Of a DNA stretch of 54,350 bases, positions 1 to 6,635 are shown piece after piece. The stretch is from Acidocella sp. KAb 2-4 (GTDB lineage Bacteria; Pseudomonadota; Alphaproteobacteria; Acetobacterales; Acetobacteraceae), in contig NZ_JAJDJU010000018.1 in NCBI RefSeq assembly GCF_020567705.1, forward strand, positions 1-54,350. Reading direction: 5' to 3'. The translations under genes were made by a program, and so were the position numbers. The notes under the pieces are model-generated. The model worked only from the letters and a program-made list of their open reading frames with translations, did no database searches and was not told the DNA's origin. Positions within the stretch are counted from its first letter, which is position 1. The number at the start of each line of letters is the position of its first letter.

Positions 1-84
1 AATGGAAACGCAGTTAGACGATGAGCGACGGCTCAATCCATGTGCGCTATAAAGGACGCCAACGCACATGAATTGCTACGCCTC
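1..84. other. Non-coding flank at the window start
   Basis: This short stretch lies downstream of the leftward gene at 85-690. I see no convincing gene, terminator hairpin or tRNA in it. Confidence 0.4.
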
Positions 85-690
85 TTATTTTCTCAAGCGC
101 AGGAAAGTTGGAATGGGATTTTTGCGCTTCCTGTCATAGAGTGCGTCGGAAACTGCGGCACCTGAAAAATGATAGCCAAGGTATTCCAAGGCTTTCACAG
201 TGATTTGCGTTATTGGTGCCTCGTCGTTCGCGCTACGGGGTGTTTTTTTCTCATCGCGCCACATGGTCTGTGCAGTCTTGGCGATAAGACGGGCGAGGTC
301 ATGCCAAGTATAAGTTTTTGGGACAGGGAATGATTCTGTGAAGGCTCTGACATCTTCAAGTGCCTGGTTGATTTTTCCGATTTCATCATCCCATAAAACT
401 CGCCGATTCTCAGTGTAAGCGGCGATTTCGTCCAACGCTTTGACCAATGAGGCTTGAAGTTCTTGCGCCAGTCTGCGGGAATCGGAAAGAGGGTCAACGG
501 GCGGCCCGCCGTATGTTTTGAGATGGTCTTGTGCCAAGAAGCGGGCGAAGCGTCGGATTTCCTCGTCAGCGGGGATGGCATAGCTCTTCGAGTTTATCGA
601 ACTCGTAATCCACTCTTTCGCAAGTAAGAAGAGTTCATCGTCCCGGCTCGGCAGGGATTGCTCCCCGCTTTCCTTGCTGGTGCTGGTCAT
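85..690 (-). CDS. Hypothetical protein, 201 aa, last gene of a three-gene element operon
   Basis: I do not recognise the family. The protein is soluble-looking, without signal peptide or membrane segment. The first ~15 residues are rich in S, T and E. The middle (about 75-125) is charged and probably helical, and the C-terminus is basic (DRKRKNPIPTFLRLRK), which would suit nucleic-acid contact. I chose the ATG at 690 because a GGAGG lies 7 nt upstream; the open frame runs further up to 798, but that part overlaps the upstream gene. The start overlaps the stop of the 687-873 gene as ATGA, so the two are probably translationally coupled. It is element cargo of unknown role. Confidence 0.7.
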   Translation of the reverse strand: MTSTSKESGEQSLPSRDDELFLLAKEWITSSINSKSYAIPADEEIRRFARFLAQDHLKTYGGPPVDPLSDSRRLAQELQASLVKALDEIAAYTENRRVLWDDEIGKINQALEDVRAFTESFPVPKTYTWHDLARLIAKTAQTMWRDEKKTPRSANDEAPITQITVKALEYLGYHFSGAAVSDALYDRKRKNPIPTFLRLRK

Positions 691-873
691 TGCGCAGCCT
701 CCGGGAGGGGGGCGGCGGCCAATAGCGGGGCCACCTTGCAAGCCTTCGCCATCCGCTCGTACGGCCTGGCGCAAGGGCATAGGCCAGGGACCGGGCAAGG
801 GAAGGTTGTTACCTCAGTGAACGGCCCGTGATCTGCGCCGGACTCATCCCAGCCGGTTTTAGGGGTGGCGCTC
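687..873 (-). CDS. Small Cys-rich protein with CPCAxPxxRM motif, 61-62 aa (second copy)
   Basis: This is a short unrecognised protein beginning MSATPKTGWDESG. Its middle carries PCPVPGLCPCARPYERM, and the C-terminus is rich in A, P and L. The gene upstream (872-1054) carries the similar string GTCPCAAPCDRM, so the two look like diverged tandem copies. The shared pattern is C-x(4-5)-G-x-CPCA-x-P-x-[DE]-RM. The start overlaps the preceding stop (ATGA) and its own stop overlaps the next start (ATGA), which argues that it is a translated member of an operon rather than a chance frame. Clustered cysteines suggest metal binding or disulfides, but no function can be named. Confidence 0.6.
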
Positions 874-1054
874 ATACGACGCCCCCCAAATTTCCTTGAA
901 GAACCGGCCAGGTCGCATGGACCAACACATCCCGCATACGGTCGCACGGGGCCGCACATGGGCAAGTGCCTAGTATGGTACAGATCGCGTCCAGGGCAAA
1001 ATTTTTTGCCGAGTCGGTGTCTGCCGTGCTATCGGCCTGCTTGATCTCGTTCAT
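872..1054 (-). CDS. Small Cys-rich protein with CPCAxPxxRM motif, 60 aa (first copy)
   Basis: This is the first gene of the coupled trio. The start at 1054 (MNEIKQADS) is preferred because a GGAG lies 9 nt upstream; in-frame ATGs at 1063 and 1069 are alternatives. The N-terminal third is acidic and polar. The C-terminal half carries DAICTILGTCPCAAPCDRM followed by a mildly hydrophobic tail. Its cysteine pattern matches the next gene. The stop overlaps the next ATG by ATGA. I know of no family with this motif, and a fold cannot be assigned by eye. Confidence 0.55.
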   Translation of the reverse strand: MNEIKQADSTADTDSAKNFALDAICTILGTCPCAAPCDRMRDVLVHATWPVLQGNLGGVV

Positions 1055-1148
1055 AGGCTTCATCTCCATTGTTCAGATCATCGGGCCGGTAGGTGTTCCA
1101 GCACCTCCGGCCCTTCTCATTGCGCGGAACCGCCGCGCGCGGGTCTCG

Positions 1149-1520
1149 TCATCCTTCCACGGTTGGGCGCAGCAGCACCTCGGCAGGAATGTGCCATTGC
1201 TCGTGGAGGGTCCAAGCCTGTTTCATGGTCAGCGGACGCTTGCGGGCCAGGATCTCCGAGGCGCGGGAGCGGGAGCCAAGCAGGCGGGCAAGATCGGCCT
1301 GTTTAAGGTTCTGGCGCTCCATAACCTCCTGGATGGCTGAAACCGGATCGGGCGCCTCGATGTGCCAGTGCTTGGCCTCATAGGCATCGATCAGCGTGGC
1401 CAGCACGTCAAAGCGGTCGGCTTCGGCCGTGCCGGCGGCGGGCTCATGCTCGAAATACTGTTCGATCTCCTTGAGCGCCCAGTCATAATCCGCCTCGGTC
1501 TTGATGCTGCGAATGTCCAT
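1149..1520 (-). CDS. higA: HigA-type antitoxin with Xre helix-turn-helix
   Basis: This is the antitoxin of a type II toxin-antitoxin pair. It should bind and neutralise the HigB RNase and repress their shared promoter. The N-terminal ~60 residues are the acidic, flexible toxin-contacting part (SIKTEADYDWALKEIEQYF). A helix-turn-helix of the Xre/HigA type lies at about 70-100 (LKQADLARLLGSRSRASEIL, then the LxRKRPLTMKQAW that follows in HigA). The length of 123 aa is usual for the family. The ATG at 1520 overlaps the toxin stop as TGATG; a GTG one codon upstream is also possible. Toxin-first order is typical of higBA. Confidence 0.88.
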   Translation of the reverse strand: MDIRSIKTEADYDWALKEIEQYFEHEPAAGTAEADRFDVLATLIDAYEAKHWHIEAPDPVSAIQEVMERQNLKQADLARLLGSRSRASEILARKRPLTMKQAWTLHEQWHIPAEVLLRPTVEG

Positions 1521-1813
1521 CACACGGTTCCCGCGTCGATCTTGTCATATTCGGCGTGTGTCCCGACAAACTTCACCAGGACACGGCCGAAGCCATAGGA
1601 AACGTGAGCCACCAGGCGGAAATTGTTGCCCGCGATGTCGAAGATCACCCGGCTGTCCGCCACGAAATCGGCAGAACCAAACTGGGCGCGAACATCGGCG
1701 GGCGCCTTCCACTGGGCGGCGCTCACGGTTGCAAACCAAGCGCGCAGCGGCGCTTCGGCCCTGGGGTGCTTTTCCCAGAATAGGCGCAGCGTTCGTTTGG
1801 CGATGATCTGCAT
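1520..1813 (-). CDS. higB: HigB-type mRNA interferase toxin
   Basis: The protein has 97 aa and the RelE/HigB fold signature: an N-terminal MQIIAKRTLRLFWEKHP, the strands DFVADSRVIFDIAGNNFRL and LVAHVSYGFGRVLVKF, and the C-terminal FVGTHAEYDKID. The closing GTHAEYD is characteristic of HigB toxins that cleave mRNA on the ribosome. It is the first gene of higBA. A consensus-spaced promoter ends only 4 nt before the ATG, so the transcript may be leaderless. In integrated elements such pairs usually stabilise maintenance, which is an inference here. Confidence 0.9.
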   Translation of the reverse strand: MQIIAKRTLRLFWEKHPRAEAPLRAWFATVSAAQWKAPADVRAQFGSADFVADSRVIFDIAGNNFRLVAHVSYGFGRVLVKFVGTHAEYDKIDAGTV

Positions 1814-1817
1814 GGTT

Positions 1818-1859
1818 TATCTAGCTCGTTCCATGTTTGGGAACAAGAAGTTTGTTCCC
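1818..1859 (-). promoter_or_regulatory. higBA promoter with HigA operator palindrome
   Basis: Read on the minus strand there is a -35 TTGTTC (1841-1846), a 17-bp spacer and a -10 TAGATA (1818-1823). An inverted repeat GGGAACAA-gaagt-TTGTTCCC (1839-1859) has perfect 8-bp arms and covers the -35 box. A half-like GTTCC at 1828-1832 lies inside the spacer. An operator over the -35 box fits autorepression by HigA. Confidence 0.65.
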
Positions 1860-1892
1860 GGTTTGGGAAAGTTTTGCATGCGTGGCTGCCGT

Positions 1893-1999
1893 AGTGTCGC
1901 AAGTGTCCATAGTGTCCAAAGTGTCATAGTGTCATGGGGCTGTATGGCGCCCTTAGATGCCGGGGCATGCGTCGCAAGTGTCCACAGTGTCATGGTGTC
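1893..1999. repeat. Array of 9-bp AGTGTC repeats in two clusters
   Basis: AGTGTC begins at 1893, 1902, 1911, 1920 and 1928, then again at 1977 and 1986, with GGTGTC at 1994. The spacing is 9, 9, 9, 8 and 9, 8 bp. A 21-bp unit starting GTCGCAAGTGTCCA occurs at 1896-1916 and 1971-1991 with one mismatch. The array lies between the integrase stop and the higBA promoter. Regular near-helical spacing suggests an array of protein sites: iterons of a replication initiator, an excisionase or repressor array, or integrase arm sites. Which of these cannot be told. Confidence 0.75.
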
Positions 2000-2020
2000 A
2001 AAGGGGGATATGTGGCCGGT

Positions 2021-3232
2021 TCATGCCTTCCTCAGTGGCACGATCTCGGCACCACCCGCTTCGATACCATCGAGGGCATCGGCCAAGCGCTGCAGCGCCT
2101 CTGCCACCTGAGGCCGGTAGCGGGCTTGGTTATAGGTAGCGGCCAGGGTTGAGCGGATGCTCACATGGTTGAGTGCGGCCTCGATAATGTCGGGCAGCTC
2201 GCCCATCTCGCCCAGCATGGTCGCCCCCGTGCGGCGCAGATCGTGGCGGGTCCAGCCCTCGGTGTGGCTCGCCTTCATGATCTCCTTGGTTGCCGAGTCC
2301 CAGTTGTCGAGCGGGTTGCCGTCGCGGGTGGGGAAGATCAGCGCCTCGGGTCGGGCTCTGGCGGGCTTCACGGCCTCCAGCAGCGCCTTGGCCTGGGTGG
2401 AGAGCGGCACGATATGCGGCTTGCCGTTCTTGGTCTGCGGGATGGTCCAGGTGCCCGCCTCAAGGTTAATGTCGCGCCAGTGCGCGCCGGTAGCCTCAGA
2501 GCGCCGGGCCAGGGTCAGCAGCATGAGGCGCATACAGGCCGCGTAGGGGCTCTGAGAGTCGCGCAGGGCAGGCAGCAAACGGGAGAGTTCATCGGGGCTC
2601 AGAACCCGCTCACGGCGCCCCACAGTGGCGGGCGGCACCAAGTCGGCCAGTTCGCGCGAGACATAGCCGCGCCCGGTGGCGGCGGCCCATTTCAGCAAGG
2701 GGCGGATATAGCGCACCGCAGCGGCGGCGGACTGGGCGGACTTCCACGAATCGGCCTGGAGCTGGAGGTCTTTGGCCTTGAGCGTGTCGAGCGGTTTTTT
2801 GAGGTAGGGCTTGAACACGCTCTCGATGCGCTTGCGGCACTCGGGCCATGATTTGAGCGCCGCGCCATCCTTGCGCGCATACAGGTCAAGCAGGGCGTTG
2901 AGGGTGCCGATGCCCTCTTTTGCCGCCTTGGCCACGGCGCGCTTGTGGCGGGCCTCCTGCACCGGATCAGCTCCGCCCCGCACCTGTGCCCAGGTCACGC
3001 GGGCAGCCTCACGCGCGGCGGATATGCTCAAGGTGGGGTGAATCCCCAAGGTGAAGCGCCGCATGCGCCCGTGCGGGTCGCGGGCGGTCAGGGTCCAGGC
3101 TTTGGCGCCCGCCTTGGTCACGCGCAGGCGCAGGCCGGGCTGGGTGGCGTCGATCAATTCCACGCGCTGGCCGGTGCTGGCCGCCTGCTTCACCGCCGCC
3201 GAGATTGCCGTTTCCGTGATTGCCTTGGCCAT
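2021..3232 (-). CDS. int: P4-type tyrosine integrase
   Basis: This is a site-specific recombinase of 403 aa. The N-terminal ~90 residues form a DUF4102-type arm-binding domain (QPGLRLRVTKAGAKAWTL, FTLGIHPTLSISAAR). A SAM-like core-binding domain follows (about 105-190), then the catalytic domain with Arg243/244 (LARRSEA), Lys268 (QTKNGKPHIVPLS), His330 and Arg333 (HDLRRT), His356 (LNHVS) and the nucleophile, probably Tyr367. All catalytic residues are present, so the enzyme looks active. The ATG at 3232 has GGAG 9 nt upstream; a GTG at 3256 would add 8 residues. It lies next to the tRNA-derived junction, as expected for P4-like integrases. Confidence 0.93.
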   Translation of the reverse strand: MAKAITETAISAAVKQAASTGQRVELIDATQPGLRLRVTKAGAKAWTLTARDPHGRMRRFTLGIHPTLSISAAREAARVTWAQVRGGADPVQEARHKRAVAKAAKEGIGTLNALLDLYARKDGAALKSWPECRKRIESVFKPYLKKPLDTLKAKDLQLQADSWKSAQSAAAAVRYIRPLLKWAAATGRGYVSRELADLVPPATVGRRERVLSPDELSRLLPALRDSQSPYAACMRLMLLTLARRSEATGAHWRDINLEAGTWTIPQTKNGKPHIVPLSTQAKALLEAVKPARARPEALIFPTRDGNPLDNWDSATKEIMKASHTEGWTRHDLRRTGATMLGEMGELPDIIEAALNHVSIRSTLAATYNQARYRPQVAEALQRLADALDGIEAGGAEIVPLRKA

Positions 3233-3299
3233 CTGCTTTTCTCCGTGGGGCTTCACTGGGGATTCAGCGGGGCTTCAACAATTTGGGCCTTACTGAGGC

Positions 3300-3384
3300 A
3301 GTGTGGGACAAGAATTAGCGGATGCGTCTCCATGAATCAACTGAAAATGCTTGATTTTATGGATACGGTGAAATAGTGCGGGAC
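3300..3384. promoter_or_regulatory. Candidate integrase arm sites beside the junction
   Basis: The 10-mer AGTGTGGGAC (3300-3309) recurs as AGTGCGGGAC (3375-3384), 75 bp apart, between the integrase start and the attachment core. Direct repeats beside the core are the usual layout for integrase arm-type sites. The same interval must also hold the int promoter. This rests on two copies only. Confidence 0.35.
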
Positions 3385-3408
3385 TTGGCAGGATTTTTCT
3401 ACCCGGTA

Positions 3409-3454
3409 ACTCTTAATCAGTAGGTCCAAGGTTCGAATCCTTGTGCACCCACCA
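3409..3454 (+). repeat. Attachment site: displaced 3' end of tRNA-Lys(CUU)
   Basis: The sequence from ACTCTTAATCAG to the encoded CCA reads as the 3' part of a tRNA. It has the anticodon loop CTCTTAA (anticodon CTT, lysine), the 3' anticodon strand TCAGT, a T arm with stem CAAGG/CCTTG around TTCGAAT, the 3' acceptor strand TGCACCC, discriminator A, and CCA. Upstream there is no matching GGGTGCA acceptor strand or D arm, and the 5' anticodon strand no longer pairs. It is therefore an att copy and not a working tRNA gene. Identity starts at the anticodon loop, a common crossover point for tyrosine integrases. Confidence 0.85.
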
Positions 3455-3477
3455 TTTTCCGCAAAACAATTCAAATC

Positions 3478-4209
3478 TCAGGCGCTCACGTCGAGCGTCG
3501 GCGGCAATTCGTCGAGCCGTACGAATTTGGTGCCTGCGGCGTGCAGCGCCAGCAAGCCCGCGGCGATGCCCGCGCCGCTTGCTCGCTTGGGCTGGTTGAT
3601 GTGCCCCTCGGTCACGTCGCCATCTTTGGCCGCGCCCAGCCGCGCCGCCACCGTGGCGGCGGGCAGCGAGGCGCCTTCGTCACCATTCAGCGAATACCCG
3701 GCGATCTTGAAGCCCAAAGACTCGATGAACGGGATCGTCTCCGGGCTGTAGATCCCCGCCGCGCCCCGGTACCAGCGCGGGGCCTTGCCGGTGGCGGCGG
3801 TGATCGCGGCCGCCCCGTCCAACACCTCGGCGCGGATCGCCTCCAGCGTGCCCGCGGGCGCCAGGCCATAAATCGGTTTGTCACCCAGAATCGGCGGCAG
3901 ATGCCGCGCGCCGTGGTTTTCCAACGCGAACAGGTCGGGGCGTGATTTCAGCAGCGCCAGTCCCTCCGGGTTCCAGCGCATCCAGGTGGCGGTCACGAAA
4001 ATCGTCGCCGGGATGTTACATTCTATCAGCGCGCTGGCCACGCGCTCATCGAACCGGCCTGGACAGGCATCCAGCGTCACCGCCACGCCTTGCCCGGGCA
4101 CGCGCAGGCAGGGCTCCACCAGCCCGCCGCGCCCGCCATGCCAGAGCGGCAGGGTGAGCGCGCCACTGAAGAAGCTGCGGCGGGTGAGGGGGCGGCAGGA
4201 GAAACACAT
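3478..4209 (-). CDS. Polysaccharide deacetylase-like (NodB) protein, Tat-exported
   Basis: The protein has 243 aa. The N-terminus TRRSFFSGALTL is a twin-arginine signal, predicting folded export to the periplasm. NodB-fold motifs follow: TLDACPG (45-51) in place of the usual TFDDG, ENHGARH (97-103, with the H-x3-H metal pair), RGAAGIY (about 147) in place of RPPxG, and EGHINQP near the end. The metal ligands D and HxxxH seem to be kept, but the second aspartate of TFDDG, usually the catalytic base, is Ala. It may use a different base or act on an unusual substrate. It is a single gene, divergent from the lipoprotein at 4322. Confidence 0.8.
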   Translation of the reverse strand: MCFSCRPLTRRSFFSGALTLPLWHGGRGGLVEPCLRVPGQGVAVTLDACPGRFDERVASALIECNIPATIFVTATWMRWNPEGLALLKSRPDLFALENHGARHLPPILGDKPIYGLAPAGTLEAIRAEVLDGAAAITAATGKAPRWYRGAAGIYSPETIPFIESLGFKIAGYSLNGDEGASLPAATVAARLGAAKDGDVTEGHINQPKRASGAGIAAGLLALHAAGTKFVRLDELPPTLDVSA

Positions 4210-4321
4210 CGTAAGATTGGCCTGGGAGTTGCGCGGGCCTCGTGCCGCAGCGCCGCCGCCGCGTCAACGCTCCGGCAGAATCAAATTGTGCGGCAGGGCC
4301 CGGGGCTGTTATGAGGCGGCA

Positions 4322-4696
4322 ATGTTCAAGCCCGGAACCCTGACGCGCGCCTGTGGCGTGGCGCTGCCGCTTCTCGCCCTGGTGGCCTGCGCGCAGCCCT
4401 CGCAGATGGCGGCCAAACCCGAGATCGCCCCCTCCACGAGCGGGACGTATACGCTGCAGCAACTGCGCTGGGCGGAACACGTCTCCTACCAGCGCGGGTT
4501 CGACGATGGCCGGCGCTATCAGGCGAAGCTGGACGCCACGCGCCCGCCATCCGCCGCCCCCATCAGCCCGCCTCCCGCGCCAGCTACAACCCAGGCGCCC
4601 CCGCAAACGCCTGTTCCCGCTCCCAGCGGTGCGCCACCGGTGCAGAGCTACGCGCCCTCCGGCCCGGCCCAGCCGGTGGCCATCCCCGCCCCGTAA
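4322..4696 (+). CDS. Small proline-rich lipoprotein
   Basis: The protein has 124 aa. The start at 4322 follows a GAGG and gives a signal peptide ending in the lipobox LVAC, with the lipidated Cys near residue 22. The mature part has a short folded segment (YTLQQLRWAEHVSYQRGFDD, about 45-65) followed by a tail made mostly of P, A, Q and S (PAPATTQAPPQTPVPAPSG). Such tails often reach into or across the cell wall. No family is recognised. It lies 45 bp before uup on the same strand and may share its transcript. The open frame extends far upstream, but the lipoprotein start is the sensible one. Confidence 0.7.
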   Translation: MFKPGTLTRACGVALPLLALVACAQPSQMAAKPEIAPSTSGTYTLQQLRWAEHVSYQRGFDDGRRYQAKLDATRPPSAAPISPPPAPATTQAPPQTPVPAPSGAPPVQSYAPSGPAQPVAIPAP

Positions 4697-4741
4697 CGCG
4701 CGGCACTTGAGTCCGGCGGCGCGAGGGGCCAAACAGCGCGC

Positions 4742-6544
4742 ATGGCCTCCCCACCGCTGCTGCTGCTCACCGATATCTCCGTCACCCTCGGCTCCGTGCC
4801 GCTGCTCACCGGCGCCTCGCTCTCCGTGAGCGCGGGCGAGCGGCTCTGCTTGGTTGGGCGCAATGGCTCGGGCAAATCCACCCTGCTGAAGATCGCCTCG
4901 GGCGAGGTGGCGTTCGATTCCGGCACGCGGTTTTTCCAGCCCGGCGCCACCATGCGCTATTTGCCGCAGGAGCCCGATCTCTCCGCCCATGCCGATGTCA
5001 TGGACTATGTGCTGGCCGGGCTGGGACCGAATGACGATGAATATCGTGCCCGCTATCTGCTGGGCGAGCTGGGCCTGACCGGGGCCGAGAAGCCCGCCAA
5101 CCTCTCCGGTGGCGAGGCCCGCCGCGCCGCCCTGGCCCGCACCCTTGCGCCCAGCCCCGACCTCCTGCTGCTCGACGAGCCAACCAACCATCTCGACCTG
5201 CCCGCCATCGAATGGCTGGAATCCGAGTTGAAATCGCTCTCCTCCGGGTTGGTGCTGATCTCCCATGACCGCCGCTTCCTGGAAAACCTCTCCCGCGCCA
5301 TGGTCTGGCTCGACCGCGGGCAGACCCGCCGCCTCGACAAGAGCTTCGCGCATTTCGAGACTTGGCGCGACGAAGTGCTGGAACAGGAAGAGAAGGAATT
5401 CCACAAGCTGGGCCGCAAGATCGTGCGCGAGGAAGATTGGCTGCGCTACGGCGTCACCGCCCGGCGCAAGCGCAACGTCAAGCGCCTCGCCAATCTGCAT
5501 GCCCTGCGGGCCGAGCGGCGCAACTACACGCACAAGCTCGGCACCGCCAAACTCGCCAGCCTCGACGCCGCGACCTCGGGCAAGATCGTTGTCGACGCAG
5601 ATGGTGTTTCCAAGAGCTTTGGCGACAAGGAGGTGGTGAAAAACCTCACCTTCCGCGTGCTGCGCGGCGACCGGCTGGGCATTGTCGGTCCCAATGGCGC
5701 GGGCAAATCCACGCTGCTGAAGCTGATCCTCGGCCAGCTCGCCCCCGATGCCGGGGCGGTGAAACTCGGCACGGCGCTGGAGGTAGTGACGCTCGACCAG
5801 CAGCGCGCCGCGCTCAGTCCCAACACCTCGCTGGCCGACACACTCACAGGCGGCAAGGGCGATCTCGTGCATGTCGGCGGGCAGGCGCGCCATGTCATCG
5901 GCTATATGAAGGATTTCCTGTTCCGCCCAGAGCAGGCGCGCACCCCGGTCGGCACGCTCTCCGGCGGCGAGCGCGGGCGCTTGCTGCTGGCGGTGGCGCT
6001 GGCCAAGCCCTCCAATCTTTTGGTGCTCGACGAGCCGACCAATGATCTCGATCTCGAAACGTTGGATTTGTTGCAGGAGATGCTTGCCGATTACACGGGC
6101 ACGGTGATCGTCGTCTCGCATGACCGAGACTTCCTCGACCGTGTCGCCACCTCGATCCTGGCCTCGGAAGGGCAGGGGCGCTGGGTGGAATATGCGGGTG
6201 GCTATGCCGACATGCTAGTCCAGCGCGGCAACGCGCCGGCGGCCGAGGCCAAGCCCGAGAAGAAGCCCGCGCTCAAACCCGCCCCCGCGCCCGCCAAGCC
6301 CGCGGAACCGGCGGCGCGCAAAATCTCCTTCAAGGAGCAGCACGAACTCAAAACCCTTACCACCGAGATCGACAAGCTGCACAACGAGATCCAGAGGCTG
6401 GACACGATCCTCGCCACGCCCGGGCTGTATGAGAAAGATCCGAAGAAATTCAGCCAGGCCACCGAGGCCCTGGGCGCGCTCCACGCCAAGCTGGAAGCCG
6501 CTGAGGAACGCTGGCTGGAGCTGGAGATGCTGAAAGAAGGGTGA
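4742..6544 (+). CDS. uup: ABC-F ATPase, Uup type
   Basis: A 600-aa protein with two ABC ATPase domains on one chain and no membrane segments, which is the ABC-F layout. Domain 1 has Walker A VGRNGSGKST (about 38-47), signature NLSGGEARR and Walker B LLLDEPTNHLDLP. Domain 2 has VGPNGAGKST, TLSGGERGR and LVLDEPTNDLDLE. A basic linker lies between them. A C-terminal extension has an A/P/K-rich hinge and then a coiled coil (KTLTTEIDKLHNEIQRLD onward), which marks the Uup branch. ABC-F proteins act on ribosomes; Uup is linked in E. coli to transposon precise excision and ribosome rescue. A terminator follows directly. Confidence 0.92.
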   Translation: MASPPLLLLTDISVTLGSVPLLTGASLSVSAGERLCLVGRNGSGKSTLLKIASGEVAFDSGTRFFQPGATMRYLPQEPDLSAHADVMDYVLAGLGPNDDEYRARYLLGELGLTGAEKPANLSGGEARRAALARTLAPSPDLLLLDEPTNHLDLPAIEWLESELKSLSSGLVLISHDRRFLENLSRAMVWLDRGQTRRLDKSFAHFETWRDEVLEQEEKEFHKLGRKIVREEDWLRYGVTARRKRNVKRLANLHALRAERRNYTHKLGTAKLASLDAATSGKIVVDADGVSKSFGDKEVVKNLTFRVLRGDRLGIVGPNGAGKSTLLKLILGQLAPDAGAVKLGTALEVVTLDQQRAALSPNTSLADTLTGGKGDLVHVGGQARHVIGYMKDFLFRPEQARTPVGTLSGGERGRLLLAVALAKPSNLLVLDEPTNDLDLETLDLLQEMLADYTGTVIVVSHDRDFLDRVATSILASEGQGRWVEYAGGYADMLVQRGNAPAAEAKPEKKPALKPAPAPAKPAEPAARKISFKEQHELKTLTTEIDKLHNEIQRLDTILATPGLYEKDPKKFSQATEALGALHAKLEAAEERWLELEMLKEG

Positions 6545-6552
6545 GCGCTTGC

Positions 6553-6614
6553 GCGCGCCCGCCTTGTGCAAAGCGGGCGCGCGAGACTTGGCCGTTTTTT
6601 GAAAAACAGGCCAA
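6553..6614. terminator. Paired hairpins between convergent uup and der
   Basis: The first hairpin has perfect 10-bp arms, GCGCGCCCGC (6553-6562) and GCGGGCGCGC (6573-6582). The second, TTGGCC-GTTTTT-tg-AAAAAC-a-GGCCAA (6588-6614), has an A/T core that gives U runs on either strand. It can stop both converging transcripts. Confidence 0.75.
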
Positions 6615-6635
6615 ATCAGCGGAAAGTTTTAAAGC

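Larger units (their letters stand above)
1..3454. mobile_element. Right end of an integrated element in a tRNA-Lys(CUU) gene
   Basis: The stretch carries a tyrosine integrase, a displaced tRNA 3' end at 3409-3454, a toxin-antitoxin pair and unknown small genes. All of its genes read leftward. Core chromosomal genes begin directly to the right at 3478. Tyrosine integrases that target tRNA genes restore the tRNA at one end and leave a copy of its 3' part at the other, so the intact tRNA-Lys and the other element end should lie left of position 1. No phage structural or conjugation gene is visible in this part, so the element type (integrative plasmid, satellite or genomic island) is open. Confidence 0.8.

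Noticed and set aside
1893-1999. CRISPR array
   Set aside because: Units are only 9 bp with no unique 30-bp spacers, and no cas gene is near.
3378-3454. Intact tRNA-Lys gene
   Set aside because: The 5' acceptor strand, D arm and 5' anticodon strand are missing, so only the 3' part is there.
4046-6121. A 691-aa open frame opposite uup
   Set aside because: It is a GC-driven antisense frame over a clear ABC-F gene. Its composition (His, Gly, Arg and Gln runs) is typical of a shadow frame and it has no recognisable domain.
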